In this document: piece by piece, positions 1 to 10,640 of the stretch | Layout of the letters: each line of letters starts with the position of its first letter | Position numbering within the stretch: the first letter of the stretch is position 1 | Assembly (NCBI RefSeq): GCF_022344005.1 | Contig: NZ_CP092189.1 | Location: forward strand, 124,001-188,000 | Reading direction: 5' to 3' | From: Deinococcus sp. KNUC1210 | GTDB taxonomy: Bacteria; Deinococcota; Deinococci; Deinococcales; Deinococcaceae | Length of the DNA: 64,000 nucleotides | The notes under the pieces: model-generated | The model's database searches: none | What the model saw: only the letters and a program-made list of their open reading frames with translations | What the model was told of the DNA's origin: nothing | Made by a program: the position numbers and the translations under genes

Positions 1-1955
1 GGGCGCAGCAGCGGGCAAAAAAGCGTCTTCGATGCTCAGCAGGTGCGCCGATGCTGGCAGCAGGCGCGTCAGGGTGTCGTGCAGATGGGGGTGGGCGCGG
101 CGGGGATGCGTCAGGACGGTGGTCGCGCCGCTCGTTTCCAGCAGCAGCTTCAGGCGCTCCGCCGGAACATCCGGATCGATGGGCAGATACGCTCCCCCGG
201 CCCGCAGCACACCCAGCACCGCCACCACACCTTCCCAGCCGCGCTCCAGCACCACCGCCACCACCGCTGCCCGCTGCACCTCCAGCGTCGCCGCCAGCGC
301 TGCCGAACGCTGCTCCAGCTCGTGATAGGTCAGGGTTCTGCCGCCCGCCTTCAGTGCGGCAGCCGTGGGCTGCTGCCTGGCGCGGTCTTCAAACAGGCTG
401 TGCAGCGTGGCCGAACTGGTCAAGGGGTCATGGGTCGGCGGCGTCAGCGGCGTCGGCGCAGCTTGCGGCACGGGGGCCAGGGCGTGCTGGGTGGCGGCCC
501 AGATGCGCGGGTCGCTGCACAGCGCGTTCAGCAGCGCCACGTTCGCCGCGAACATCTCATCGAGCAGGCCCGGCGGATACAGGCCATCCCGCGTGTCCCA
601 CTGCATGATCAGGCTGCCGCCCTGCTCGTACACCTGATGGTCGAGCGAGACCTGCGGCGTCTGCGACAGGCCGTAGACCACCTGTACGGGCAGAACGGGC
701 GTGAAACTGTCGCCCGCCTCCAGACCGCCCGCCAGATGACTGGTAAAGACCACCGGACGCAGCGCCCGGGCCGCACCGTGCAGCCGCGCCAGTTCGCGCT
801 GAACGCGCACGCCGCTCAGGGCGCGGTGTTCCAGATCAGCAAAGAGCTGCTGCTGAAGACGCGAAACGCGGGCCGTGAAAGGTTCGGTGGGCGTCAGGTC
901 GCATTCCAGCAGCACGGTACTGGTGAAGTCTCCGACGAGGGCTGGCACCGCCGGATGCAGCGGCAGGCGGTTGAACACCGTCAGATTGAGTGTAAAGTGC
1001 CGCTCGCCGCTCCAGCTCGCCAACACCTGCGAGAACGCCCCCAGCAGCACGGCGGCGGGCGTCAGGCCATGCGCCGCCGCCTGCGCCTTCAGCCGCTTCC
1101 AGTGCTCGGGGGACAGCTCGGCTCGGCGGCGCGTGAAGGTCTGGGTGTCCTGCTCCGGCGATGGACGGCGCAGCGGCAGCGGGGGCGCGGGGGCAGCTCT
1201 TCGGTGCGGGCGAACCAGTACGCCTGAGCCTGCTGCTCGGTGTCGGAACCGCGCAGCCCCGCCTGAGCACTCAGGTAGTCGCGGAAGGTGATGGGCAGCG
1301 GCGGCAGAGTCAGGTCGGGATCGGCGTAGAAGCGGAACCACTCCTCCAGCACGATCTGAAAGCTGCGGAGATCGAGAATCAGCATGTCGAAACTGATGCA
1401 TACCCGGCTCAGCCCGTCCTGAAGGCGGAACACCTGCGCCGCGAACATCGGCCACACCGCCGGGTCGTACACGCGGGCCTGCATCGCCTCGCGGCTGTGC
1501 TGAAGTGCCCCTTCCTGCTGCTCCGCCGACAGGCCGCGCAGATCGCCCTCCGCGATTTCATACGCTGGCACGTGTTCGAGCACCTGCTGACGACCATCCG
1601 GGCGCACCACCATTCGCAGCAGGTCGTGGCGCTGCACCACCTGCCCCCATGCCCGGCTCATGCGGGCCGTGTCGGTGATCGGCAGGTCGAATTCGCTGTA
1701 GATGTGCGCCCCGACGCCGCCGAGTTCCAGCGTGTCGCTGCGTCCGATCCAGTAGGCGTGCTGGATGTCGGTGAGCGCAAACGGCTCGAAGCGCTGCGCC
1801 GGATCGGGCGTCAGCCGTGGCAGCGCTTCAGGAATAGGAGCGGACGACGCTGGCGTCTGTTCGGCCAGTTTGCCGCGCTCGCGCAGCAGCCGCAGCAGCA
1901 GCGCCCGCTTTTCGTCGGGGCTGAGAGCAGCGGTCGATGGAGTCGTGGTCGTCAC
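1..1955 (-). CDS. NRPS with heterocyclization (Cy) and adenylation domains, partial, frameshifted
   Basis: Nonribosomal peptide synthetase continuing the PKS line. GTG start at 1955 overlaps the PKS stop by four bases (GTGA), so translation is coupled. Residues 1-30 form a charged N-terminal helix. The domain that follows opens with FALTDIQHAYWIGR and carries D190-MLIL-D195, the DxxxxD signature of heterocyclization domains, instead of the HHxxxDG of ordinary condensation domains. One C is missing from a C5 run (plus-strand G at 1189-1193). Restoring it gives LPPAPPLPL and an open frame to the left edge, including the start of an adenylation domain (LTYHEL, then LRAGGAYLPIDP near position 165). 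Cy domains condense and cyclize Cys, Ser or Thr into thiazoline/oxazoline rings, so the adenylation domain probably activates one of these. Its specificity residues, the carrier domain and any release domain lie outside the window. Confidence 0.88.
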
Positions 1956-4900
1956 GCGCCACCTGAGGCGGGGGGTGTGGCTTCCTTGCTCAGCAGCTCT
2001 GCCAGCAGCGCGTCGAGTTGATCCTCCCGCAGTGCAGCGAGTTGATCTTCGCGCAGACTCTCCACCGGGGGCGCGAGATCAGCTGGGACGCGGTGGAGCG
2101 CTTCCGGCTGGCTGCTCTCCGGTGCGCCCGCCGTCAATTCCAGACCCTCCAGCACGAAGTCGGTGAGGCCGCGCAGCGTCACGCCGCCCACGAACTTCAT
2201 CGGCGGAATCTTGACGCCCGTTTCCGCCTGAATCTGCCCGCCCAGTTCGACGGCCATCAGCGAATCCACCCCCATCTTCATGATCGCCTGATCGGGGTCG
2301 AGCTTGCCGGGCGAGGTGCCCAGGATGCGGGCCAGCTGCTCGGCCAGTCGGTGCAACAGGAGGGCCTGACGCTCTTCCTCGCCCAGCAGCCGCAGCGTTT
2401 CTACAAAATCGGCGGCACTGCCCTGACCCGCCCCGGCGTCGGCACTTTCTGCGCCCAGCAGACCCGCCAGACGCGGCGGCAAGGCCACTCCCCGCGCCGA
2501 GGCCAGTGCAGGCCAGCGAACATCGGCCACGCCAACGCCCGCAACAGGAGCAGACAGCAACGCTTCGAGCGCCGCGAGCAGCCGCGTGACCGGCACAGGC
2601 GGCACGCCCGCCGCTTCCAGCCGCGCCGCCACCCCGGTTTCCTGGGCCAGATAGCCCACGCCCTGCACCGCGCCCCAGTTGACGCTCAGGGCGGGCAGAC
2701 CCAGCCCCCGGCGATGGCCCGCCAGCGCATCGAGGAAGGTGTTGGCAGCGGCGTAGTTGGCCTGACCCGGATTGCCCAGCAGGGCGCTCACCGACGAAAA
2801 GCAGACGAAGAAGTCCAGAGGGTCGTTCAGCGTCAGGGTGTGCAGGTTCCAGCCGCCCAGCACCTTTGGCCGGGTCACGCGGGCGAGGCGTTCGGGCGTG
2901 AGACCCTCCAGCAGCACATCATCGATGACCATCGCGGCGTGAAAAACGCCCAGCAGCGGCGCAGCGGCACGCAGACCGTTCAGTACGGCTTCCAGCGTTG
3001 CCGTCTCGCTGATGTCGGCGCGTTCCACCCGCACTTCGGCCCCTGCTGCCCGCAGAGCTTCGACCTGTGCCTGCGCCCCGGCGCTGCCCTCACTGCGCCC
3101 CAGCAGCGCCAGCCGCCGCGCTCCGTGCTGCACCAGCCACTGCGCCAGCGCCAGCCCGAAGCCGCCCAGCCCGCCGGAAATGACGTAAAACCCGTCCGGG
3201 CGCAGTGTCAGCGGTGGCGGTTCGCGCAGCACGTTCGGCAGCTCCGGCACGTCCGGGCCTGCCAGTCCTTCCATGCTCAGCACCACCTTGCCGGTATGCC
3301 GCGCCTGGGCCATAAAGCGGAAGGCACTCAGCGCCTCGCGGAAGGGAAAAACCCGGTACGTCAGGGGCGCGAGTTCGCCGCTTTCGAACAGACCCATGAC
3401 CTCGGAGAGCAGCCGCCGCATCTGCGCGGGCCGGTCCACCCACATCCGGTCCAGATCGACGGCGAAATACGAGAGGTTGTTGCGAAATGGCCCCAGATCG
3501 AGCGGGCTGTTGGCGTAGATGTCGCGTTTGCCGATCTCGACGAATCTGCCGTAGGGTCTGAGCACCGCCAGACTGCGCCCGATGGCGTCGCCCGACAGCG
3601 AGTTCAGCACGATGTCCACGCCCCTGCCTTCCGTGAGGGCCAGCAGGTCTTCGGCAAAGTTCAGGGTGCGCGAATCGAGCACGTGCGCGACGCCCAGCGA
3701 GTGCAGCAACTCGCGCTTTTCGGGCGTTCCGGCGGTGGCGAAGATGGTGGCCCCGGCCCGCTGCGCCAGTGCAATCGCTGCCAGCCCGACGCCGCCCGCC
3801 GCCGCATGAATCAGCACGCTGTCTTCCGGCCCCATCTGCGCCAGGGTGTGCAGCGCGTAATACGCGGTCATGAAGGCGATGGGAATGGCCGACAGCGCCT
3901 CGTGCCCGATGTTTGCCGGAGCGGGCACGGCGAAGGTGGCCGGAACCGTCAGATACGTGCTGAGCGCGTCTTTTGCACAGATCACCACGCTGTCGCCCGG
4001 CTGCACGTTGCTCACGCCCTCGCCCACGCGCACCACCTCGCCCGCCGCTTCCATGCCGTAGGCGCGGCCGGTGTAGCCGCCTTCCAGCGCCTCGCCCGGC
4101 AGCATGCCCATCGCCAGCATGATGTCCTTGAAGTTGAGCGCAGCGGCCTGCACCCGGATCTCGACTTCTCCGGCACCCGGCGCTCGGCGCGGCACTTCCA
4201 GAAAGCCCAGACTGCCCAGCACGCCGGGACGCGGCACCGTCAGCCGGTAGGCGTTGCCCTGCCCGTCCGGAGAAGCGGGCGCCAGCTCGGCCAGCGTGGC
4301 ACGCGTCAGACGGTGAACGAATCTGGTGTTCCGGCGCAGCGCCACTTCGGTTTCGGGGCTGGCGGCCAGCAGCTCGGCGCTCAGCGCGGCCAGCAAGTCA
4401 GCCGTCGGGGCGTGTGGATCGAGGTCGAGACAACGCGGCGAGAACGCCGGATACTCCACCCCGACGACCCGTGCCAGCCCCCACAGCTCGGCGGCCAGCG
4501 GGCTGGTCAGATCGGGCCCCACCACCGCCTGAGCGCCCCGCGTGATGATCCATAGCGCCGGGGCTGCATCCGGCGAGCCGCTGTCCTGGCGGGCCAGCGC
4601 CTGCACCAGCGCCAGCAGTCTGTGTGCGCCGCTTTCCTCGGCGTCCAGCAGTTCAGCCGGGCCAGCATTCTGCGGCAGGGCCAGCGTACAGGCAAACACC
4701 ACACCCGTCAGCGGGGTCTCGGCGCTCAGCTCGGCCAGCAGCGCCTCTGCCTGGGCAGGATCGGGGGCCAGCGTCACCCGCTGCTGCCGGAGTGTCAGCT
4801 CGGCCTGCACGCTGGCGGCAAACCCGGCGTCGTCGGCAACGAGCAGCCAGTGGCCCGGTGCTGTTGCCGGGAGTTCTGAGACGGGCGCAGCAGGCGCGGC

Positions 4901-7900
4901 AGCCGACGTGCGACCCCAGAGCAGGGCGTGGGTGTTCAGTTCTGCTTCGGGGACGGCGGGCAGGGTGTTCAGGTCTTGCAGGCCAGCGGCACTCGCCCAC
5001 GCTTCCAGCGGCACCACCGCCTGTTCCAGTTCGGGCAGCAGGCGCGTCCAGGCGGGAACGCGGGTGGTGTATTCCAGCGCCAGCACCCCGCCGGGCGACA
5101 ACAGCGCACTCAGCCGGGTCAGTTCATCCGGGCTGCTCACGGCGTCCACGCCCAGAATCAGGTCGAAGGTCTGTCCATCCCAGCCCTGCGCCGCCGGGTC
5201 CTGCGCCAGCGTCAGCGCACGAACGGCAGGCAGCTGCTGGGCGGGCAGGCCCAGCCGCGCCACCGCCTCTTCCAGCTGCTCGGCGTCAGGGTCGGCCAGC
5301 GTCCAGCTCAGTTCAGGCCGGACGAGCAGGCCCCAGAGATGCTGACTCAGACCGCCCGCCAGCGCCCCGACTTCCAGCACCCGCAGCTCTGTTCCGCCGT
5401 CTGCCAGCCGCCCTACCAGACCGCGCAGCAGGGCATGGACGCCGCGAACATCCGGCGACGCGTGCCGCAGATGGCCGTGCAGCGCGGGCGAAACAGCTGC
5501 CCGTTCGCCGCGCAGCCGCCCGGTCAGGCTGGACCCCGCCTGCGCCAGCAGATGCAGCTCGGCCTGATGTCCGGGAAACCGCGCCCACAGCGAGCGCCAC
5601 AGCGCCCCGGCTTCGGCACGCGGATTCGCAGCGGGTTCGCCAGCCACCGCGAGTTCACGCACCGTTTCCAGCAGGTCGGCGGCCTGAACGCTCTCCAGCT
5701 CCAGCAGCGCCGCCTGAGCGTACAGCCCCGCCAGCCGCGCACTCAGACGCTCGAAGTCGGCGCGGTCTGCGGGGGTGCCGGTGCGCGTCAGCAGGTCGTC
5801 CCGGATCGCCAGCAGCTCCTGCGGAGCGGGCAACGTCGTCCACAGGGGCGCTGCCGCTACAGACAGCGACCGGGCCTCCCAGCGGTCCTGATACAGCAGG
5901 CTGTCCAGCCCCGCGCCCGCTGCGTCGATGGCCTGACAGTGCAGGCCACTCACCTCCGCGAACACCTCGCCCTCGGCGCTCAGCAGCACGATATCGCCGC
6001 TCACGCGCCCGCCCTCCCAGTGCGTCAGCCGGGCATGGGCGTACAGTTCGCCGTGTGGCACGCCATAAAAGCTCAGGTCACGGATCTGCACCGGCAGATA
6101 CAGGCGGTCCTCCTGCACCTGCGGCAGTGTAGACACCGCGCCCAGCAGCAGCTGAAAACAGGCATCCAGCACAGAGGGCGGCAGCAGCGTCCCGTCCTGA
6201 TGGTGCGGTTTCAGCGCTCCCAGGGCGGTTCCCTGCCCGGTCCACAGGCGCTCGATGCCCTGAAAAGCGGGGCCGTATTGCAGGCCCAGCGCAGAAAAGC
6301 GGGCGTAGAACTCCGCGAGGTTGACGGGTAGCGAACAGTCGGCCTTCAGCGTGTGCAGGTGCTGCGCTGCCGGGCGCTGGCCTCCCAGCCGCCGCAGCGT
6401 GCCCTGTGCGTGCAGCGTCCACGCCCCGTCCTCCTGAGCGGCCAGGTCGGTGGGCGCGGCGCTGTAGACGCGCAGACCGTGCCGCGTATCCAGCGTCGTC
6501 TGAAGAATTCGGCTGTTCGGGGGCGGCAGCACCAGCGCTTCCACGAAGTTCAGATCGTGCAGCACGCATCCGGTCTCGCCGTCCTCGCCAGTCTCGCGGG
6601 CCGCTGCCAGCGCCAGTTCCACGTAGGCCGCGCCCGGAAAGACCACCGCGCCCTGCACCACATGGTCCTTCAGGCCCGGCAGAGAAAAAGCGTCCAGCAC
6701 GTTTTCCCATACCGGAGCGGGCAGGCCCAGCCGCTCACCGAGCAGCGGGTGAACCTTCAGACCCAGCCGCTCGCGCTGCGCCTGCGGCGTCTCGTTCCAG
6801 TAGCGCTCGTGCTGCCAGGGATAGCGCGGCAGCGGCAGGCGCTCGGCGGCGGCGTGAATTCTGGTCCAGTCGAGCGGCTGCCCCAGGGTATACAGGCGGC
6901 CCAGCGACCCCAGCATGATCGTGCGTTCGCGCTCGCGGCGGCGCAACGACGGCAGCGCCACGCTCTGCGTTCTGGCCTGAGCCGCCGGGGCACCGGCAAT
7001 ACAGCGGGCCATACTCTGAGACAGCACCGGATGAGCGCTGACTTCCAGAAATACGTGCGGCCCACCGCTGAGAATCTGGCGCATGGCGGGCGCGAACTGC
7101 ACCGACTGGCGGATATTGCGCCACCAGTAATTCACATCCAGCTCGGCTCCCTCGACCAGAAGGCCGGTCACGGTGGACACCATCGGAATGGTCGGCGCAC
7201 GCGGAATCAGGCCCTGCATGCCCTCGTAGAAGGCGGCGCGAATCTGATCCATGACCGGGCTGTGAAACGGCACCTCGACTTTCAGAAAGCTGTTGAAGGT
7301 GTCCTGGGCGTCGAGCTGAGCCGCGACGCGCTCCAGACTCGCGGTATCGCCCGCCAGCGTGATGTCGCTGCTGCTGTTGACAGCGGCGATGGAGATGCGC
7401 CCCGCCTCGCCCGCCACCAGTTCCTCGGCGCGGGAAAGCGGCACATCGGCAGCCAGCATGCGGCCCTGGCCCGCCGTCAGGTGTTGCAGGTGGCTGCGCT
7501 GATAGATCAGGTGGACAGCGTCCGGCAGGCTCAGAGCGCCCGCCACGTGCGCCGCCGCCGCCTCTCCCAGACTGTGCCCCACGATCACGTCGGGCACAAT
7601 GCCCCAACTGGCCCACAGCCGCGCCAGGGCAACCTGCACCGCGAACAGCGCAGGCTGGGCGATGAACGTCTCGTCAATGCGTGAGGCGTCTTCCGGGGCA
7701 TTCAGCTCTGCCAGCAGCGACCAGCCGGTATACGGCGTCAGGAGCGCGTCGATCTCGTCGAGAGCAGCCCGGAAGACCGGTTCCTGGGCGTACAGTTCGC
7801 GGCCCATGCCGAACCACTGCGGTCCCATGCCGGAAAAGACGAAGGCCAGCGGCAACCCCGTGGCTGCGTTGCCTTCGTGCGCGAGGATGCGGCCCTGCGC

Positions 7901-9535
7901 CATGCCGGGACGGTGTTCGTCTGCCAGAAACGCTTCGAGGGCGTCGTTCAGCTCGGTCACGGTGCCCGCTGCCAGACTCAGCCGAAACGGGTAATGGTCG
8001 CGGTGTCTGCCCAGGCTGTAGGCCAGCGCGGACAGATTCATCTCCGGGTGATCGTCCAGATCGTGAAGCTGGGCCGCTGCCACCGCTCTGAGCGCCTGCT
8101 GGCTGTGCGCCGAGAACACGAAGAGCTGTGGCCCGGACTGCACGGCAGCAGGTTCGGCCTGCCTGTGCTCGGGCGCGGCGTCGAGCACCACATGGGCGTT
8201 CGTGCCGCCGAATCCGAAGGAATTGATGCCGGTCAGAAAGGAACGCGAGCCGTCGGGCTCGGTGGGCCAGGGCTGCTGCCCGACTGCCACCCGCAGCCCA
8301 TAACGCTCGAAGGGAATCGCCGGGTTAGGAGCGTCGAAGTGCAGATTGCCGGGAATCTCGCCGTGCTGGATGCTGAGCGCCGCCTTGATGAGGCCCGCCA
8401 TTCCCGACGCCGCTTCGAGGTGGCCCATGTTGCTCTTGACCGAGCCGATCAGACACTCGCTGCCCTGGCCCGCGTGGTAGGTGGAGCGCAGCACGCTGCC
8501 CAGCGCATTGACCTCGATGGGATCGCCCGCCGCCGTGCCGGTCCCGTGGGCCTCGACATAGCGCACCTTCGCCGGATCGAGACCCGCGCCCGCATAGATG
8601 CTCGCCAGCAGCGCCGCCTGCGCCTCGCCGTTGGGCAGCGCGATGCCGCCGGTTCGCCCGTCCTGATTCAGATCGGCGGCGCGGATCACGGCATAGATGC
8701 GGTCGCCGTCGGCCTGGGCGCGGCTCAGCGGCTTCAGCACCACCACGCCGACGCCTTCGGAGCGCACATACCCGCTGGCATCGGCATCAAAACTCCGGCA
8801 GCGGCCCGCAGGCGACAGCATCTGCGATTTGGCGAATCCCATGGTGTTTTCAGGCCGCAGCATCAGGTTGGCCGCCCCGCTCAGGGCCACGCCGCACTCG
8901 CCGTTCCAGATGGCCTTGCACGCCATGCTGACCGCCACCAGCGACGAGCTGCACGCGGTATCGACGATGAAGCTGGGGCCGTGAAAATCGTAGTGGTACG
9001 AGATGCGGTTGGCGGCGATGCAGCTTCCAACCCCCAGATTGGTGAAGGGATCGATGGACTGGCGGGCACTGGCCGCCGTCTGAATGCCCGCGTAATCGCA
9101 GGTGGACAGCCCCACGAACACCCCGGTATCGCTGCCCGCGAGGGTGCTGGGCGGCAGTCCGGCATCCTGAAACGCCTCGTCGGCGACCTCCAGCAGCAGG
9201 CGTTGCTGGGGGTCCATGCGGGCCGCCTCACGCGGCGAGATGCCGAAAAACGGGGCGTCGAACTGGTCGATATCGCGGATGAAGCCGCCCCAGCGGGCAT
9301 ACATCCGGCCCGGCGCGTGGTGGTCGGGATGAAAGTATGCATCGACCAGCCAGCGGTTGGCAGGTACCTCGGTCACGGCATCGGCACCGCTTTTCAGGAA
9401 CTGCCAGTAGCTCTGCGGGTCACTCGACTCGCCGGGAAAGCGGCAGCCGATGCCGATAATGGCGATGGGTTCACGGGCGCTGAAGTCGTGGGCGCTGGGT
9501 TCACTGACACTGGCAGGTTCGTGGATGGACTTCAC
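1952..9535 (-). CDS. Reducing type I polyketide synthase, KS-AT-DH-MT-ER-KR-ACP
   Basis: Single-module iterative-type or modular PKS of 2527 residues. KS about residues 20-450 with active Cys195 (VDTACSSS), EAHGTGT and KSNMGHLEAASG. AT near 565-880 with GHSLGE near 653. DH near 915-1200 with HVVQGAVVFPG near 958. A methyltransferase-like segment near 1380 (LEVGALAGG, a weak SAM motif). ER near 1763-2085 with AAAGGVGLAAIALAQ. KR near 2113-2300 with SGGLGGFGLA and a Ser/Tyr active site (FSSVSALLGNPGQANYAAAN). ACP with GVDSLMA, Ser near 2425. All reducing domains look intact, so a saturated chain is expected. The C-terminal repeat SLREDQL/ALREDQL may be a docking element for the NRPS. GTG start with GAGGTG upstream. 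It follows the phosphopantetheinyl transferase by 36 bases. Product unknown; AT specificity is not assigned. Confidence 0.95.
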   Translation of the reverse strand: MKSIHEPASVSEPSAHDFSAREPIAIIGIGCRFPGESSDPQSYWQFLKSGADAVTEVPANRWLVDAYFHPDHHAPGRMYARWGGFIRDIDQFDAPFFGISPREAARMDPQQRLLLEVADEAFQDAGLPPSTLAGSDTGVFVGLSTCDYAGIQTAASARQSIDPFTNLGVGSCIAANRISYHYDFHGPSFIVDTACSSSLVAVSMACKAIWNGECGVALSGAANLMLRPENTMGFAKSQMLSPAGRCRSFDADASGYVRSEGVGVVVLKPLSRAQADGDRIYAVIRAADLNQDGRTGGIALPNGEAQAALLASIYAGAGLDPAKVRYVEAHGTGTAAGDPIEVNALGSVLRSTYHAGQGSECLIGSVKSNMGHLEAASGMAGLIKAALSIQHGEIPGNLHFDAPNPAIPFERYGLRVAVGQQPWPTEPDGSRSFLTGINSFGFGGTNAHVVLDAAPEHRQAEPAAVQSGPQLFVFSAHSQQALRAVAAAQLHDLDDHPEMNLSALAYSLGRHRDHYPFRLSLAAGTVTELNDALEAFLADEHRPGMAQGRILAHEGNAATGLPLAFVFSGMGPQWFGMGRELYAQEPVFRAALDEIDALLTPYTGWSLLAELNAPEDASRIDETFIAQPALFAVQVALARLWASWGIVPDVIVGHSLGEAAAAHVAGALSLPDAVHLIYQRSHLQHLTAGQGRMLAADVPLSRAEELVAGEAGRISIAAVNSSSDITLAGDTASLERVAAQLDAQDTFNSFLKVEVPFHSPVMDQIRAAFYEGMQGLIPRAPTIPMVSTVTGLLVEGAELDVNYWWRNIRQSVQFAPAMRQILSGGPHVFLEVSAHPVLSQSMARCIAGAPAAQARTQSVALPSLRRRERERTIMLGSLGRLYTLGQPLDWTRIHAAAERLPLPRYPWQHERYWNETPQAQRERLGLKVHPLLGERLGLPAPVWENVLDAFSLPGLKDHVVQGAVVFPGAAYVELALAAARETGEDGETGCVLHDLNFVEALVLPPPNSRILQTTLDTRHGLRVYSAAPTDLAAQEDGAWTLHAQGTLRRLGGQRPAAQHLHTLKADCSLPVNLAEFYARFSALGLQYGPAFQGIERLWTGQGTALGALKPHHQDGTLLPPSVLDACFQLLLGAVSTLPQVQEDRLYLPVQIRDLSFYGVPHGELYAHARLTHWEGGRVSGDIVLLSAEGEVFAEVSGLHCQAIDAAGAGLDSLLYQDRWEARSLSVAAAPLWTTLPAPQELLAIRDDLLTRTGTPADRADFERLSARLAGLYAQAALLELESVQAADLLETVRELAVAGEPAANPRAEAGALWRSLWARFPGHQAELHLLAQAGSSLTGRLRGERAAVSPALHGHLRHASPDVRGVHALLRGLVGRLADGGTELRVLEVGALAGGLSQHLWGLLVRPELSWTLADPDAEQLEEAVARLGLPAQQLPAVRALTLAQDPAAQGWDGQTFDLILGVDAVSSPDELTRLSALLSPGGVLALEYTTRVPAWTRLLPELEQAVVPLEAWASAAGLQDLNTLPAVPEAELNTHALLWGRTSAAAPAAPVSELPATAPGHWLLVADDAGFAASVQAELTLRQQRVTLAPDPAQAEALLAELSAETPLTGVVFACTLALPQNAGPAELLDAEESGAHRLLALVQALARQDSGSPDAAPALWIITRGAQAVVGPDLTSPLAAELWGLARVVGVEYPAFSPRCLDLDPHAPTADLLAALSAELLAASPETEVALRRNTRFVHRLTRATLAELAPASPDGQGNAYRLTVPRPGVLGSLGFLEVPRRAPGAGEVEIRVQAAALNFKDIMLAMGMLPGEALEGGYTGRAYGMEAAGEVVRVGEGVSNVQPGDSVVICAKDALSTYLTVPATFAVPAPANIGHEALSAIPIAFMTAYYALHTLAQMGPEDSVLIHAAAGGVGLAAIALAQRAGATIFATAGTPEKRELLHSLGVAHVLDSRTLNFAEDLLALTEGRGVDIVLNSLSGDAIGRSLAVLRPYGRFVEIGKRDIYANSPLDLGPFRNNLSYFAVDLDRMWVDRPAQMRRLLSEVMGLFESGELAPLTYRVFPFREALSAFRFMAQARHTGKVVLSMEGLAGPDVPELPNVLREPPPLTLRPDGFYVISGGLGGFGLALAQWLVQHGARRLALLGRSEGSAGAQAQVEALRAAGAEVRVERADISETATLEAVLNGLRAAAPLLGVFHAAMVIDDVLLEGLTPERLARVTRPKVLGGWNLHTLTLNDPLDFFVCFSSVSALLGNPGQANYAAANTFLDALAGHRRGLGLPALSVNWGAVQGVGYLAQETGVAARLEAAGVPPVPVTRLLAALEALLSAPVAGVGVADVRWPALASARGVALPPRLAGLLGAESADAGAGQGSAADFVETLRLLGEEERQALLLHRLAEQLARILGTSPGKLDPDQAIMKMGVDSLMAVELGGQIQAETGVKIPPMKFVGGVTLRGLTDFVLEGLELTAGAPESSQPEALHRVPADLAPPVESLREDQLAALREDQLDALLAELLSKEATPPASGGA

Positions 9536-9571
9536 GGAACACCTCAGATGGAAGAGAACGAAAAGTGCTGA

Positions 9572-10402
9572 TCAGTCGGCGGCGAGCTGATCGGCGGCAG
9601 GTTGGCCGCGACCCGGCAGCGCGGGGCAGGGCGGCTGGGCATCCGGCGTCCAGTCGAGCAGTTCGGGGGTCAGCGGCGCGGCGGCAGCCTGCACCACCAG
9701 CGCGGCCTGATAGCCGTCCTGCACGCTCAGCAGGCGACCCTGCCACCGAGCGGTATCGTGGGGCGCGGCCTGCTCGACACAGACCTCACGGCCCTGAATG
9801 CCGAGTGACACGTGCTCAGGCGGCAGCGAGAACCCGCAGCCGAGCGCCTTCAGATACGCTTCTTTGGCTGTCCAGAGCTGAAAGAAGGCCGCCTGCTGAG
9901 CCGCGGCGGGCAGCCGTTCCAGCACCCCCCGTTCGGCCCGCGTATACACCTGCGCCGCCACGCCGCGCCACTGCAACTCGCGCACCCGCTCGACATCGGT
10001 ACCGACCTCGCGGCCACGCGCCACGGCAAGCAGCGCCACCGTACCCGAGTGACTGAGATTGAAGCGCAGATCGTGCGGGTTCTGTGCGGGGGCAATCAGC
10101 GGTTTGCCGTGTGGCCCGGCCCCGAACTGCACCTCTGCGGGCGACAGACCGAGCAGAGGCGCGAGCACCTGACGCTTCATCAGGGCGGCGGCCAGAAACA
10201 GGTGGCGGCTCTGAAGATCGATCAACCGGGCTGCCCGCGCATGTTCCTGTGGCGACAGGCACCGATAGGCGCTGCGTGCCGTCGTCAGAGCCGCGAGCTG
10301 GCAGCGCCACACCCTCACGCCTGCCCCGGCGTCTGTCTGCTGCCTCGTCTGCGGCAAGGTCCAGCGCTCCGTGTCCTCCACTTCGCCTCCCTGATGCACC
10401 AA
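9572..10402 (-). CDS. Sfp-type 4'-phosphopantetheinyl transferase
   Basis: Transfers the phosphopantetheine arm of CoA to the carrier-protein serine, here presumably the PKS ACP and NRPS carrier domains. The hallmark motifs are both present: VGTDVERV (magnesium-binding Asp and Glu) and WTAKEAYLKALG. FNLSHSG, typical of the Sfp group, precedes them. The open frame of 276 residues begins at a TTG at 10402. A GTG at 10381 is preceded by GGGAGG four bases upstream and is a reasonable alternative, giving 269 residues. It is the first gene of the minus-strand biosynthetic operon, 36 bases ahead of the PKS, which supports a dedicated role in activating the pathway. Confidence 0.92.
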   Translation of the reverse strand: MVHQGGEVEDTERWTLPQTRQQTDAGAGVRVWRCQLAALTTARSAYRCLSPQEHARAARLIDLQSRHLFLAAALMKRQVLAPLLGLSPAEVQFGAGPHGKPLIAPAQNPHDLRFNLSHSGTVALLAVARGREVGTDVERVRELQWRGVAAQVYTRAERGVLERLPAAAQQAAFFQLWTAKEAYLKALGCGFSLPPEHVSLGIQGREVCVEQAAPHDTARWQGRLLSVQDGYQAALVVQAAAAPLTPELLDWTPDAQPPCPALPGRGQPAADQLAAD

Positions 10403-10506
10403 CGCTGAGGTGTGCCAAGATTCTCTGGATACCGGGTACAGCTGACCGGAGACACTTCAGACAGCGCTCAGAGGAGGAATACAACAGCAGACGGCAGAAA
10501 AAAGCT

Positions 10507-10522
10507 CTGAAGATGTCTTCAG
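10507..10522. promoter_or_regulatory. Palindrome CTGAAGA-TG-TCTTCAG upstream of the PKS/NRPS operon
   Basis: Perfect 7-bp inverted repeat around a 2-base centre, in the AT-richer stretch about 105 bases ahead of the phosphopantetheinyl transferase. It is a candidate operator. The core AAGATGTCTTCAGAA recurs at 22874-22888 upstream of a small secreted protein gene. No regulator is identified, so the role is inference. Confidence 0.35.
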
Positions 10523-10571
10523 AATTGTAACATGTTCATAATTTTTCACGTTCTGGCGGAGCTGAAAACAG

Positions 10572-10602
10572 CCGCTGCCCGGCACCCTCGCGCAGTGCCG
10601 GG
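10572..10602 (-). terminator. Possible terminator after the DUF3105-DUF305 pair
   Basis: Inverted repeat CCCGGCAC (10578-10585) / GTGCCGGG (10595-10602) lies about 40 bases past the DUF305 stop on the minus strand. A short T run follows only after several more bases, so this is a weak Rho-independent candidate. Confidence 0.4.
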
Positions 10603-10640
10603 AGCAGGGCAGCGGGTGCCGGTCAGCAATCAACTGGAGG

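Noticed and set aside
1189..1193. Programmed frameshift in the NRPS gene
   Set aside because: No slippery heptamer or downstream structure was recognized, and four other similar indels suggest sequencing error.
2018..9571. Long plus-strand open frames opposite the PKS gene
   Set aside because: They are rich in Gln, His and Arg, have no domains, and are the usual antisense shadows of GC-rich genes.
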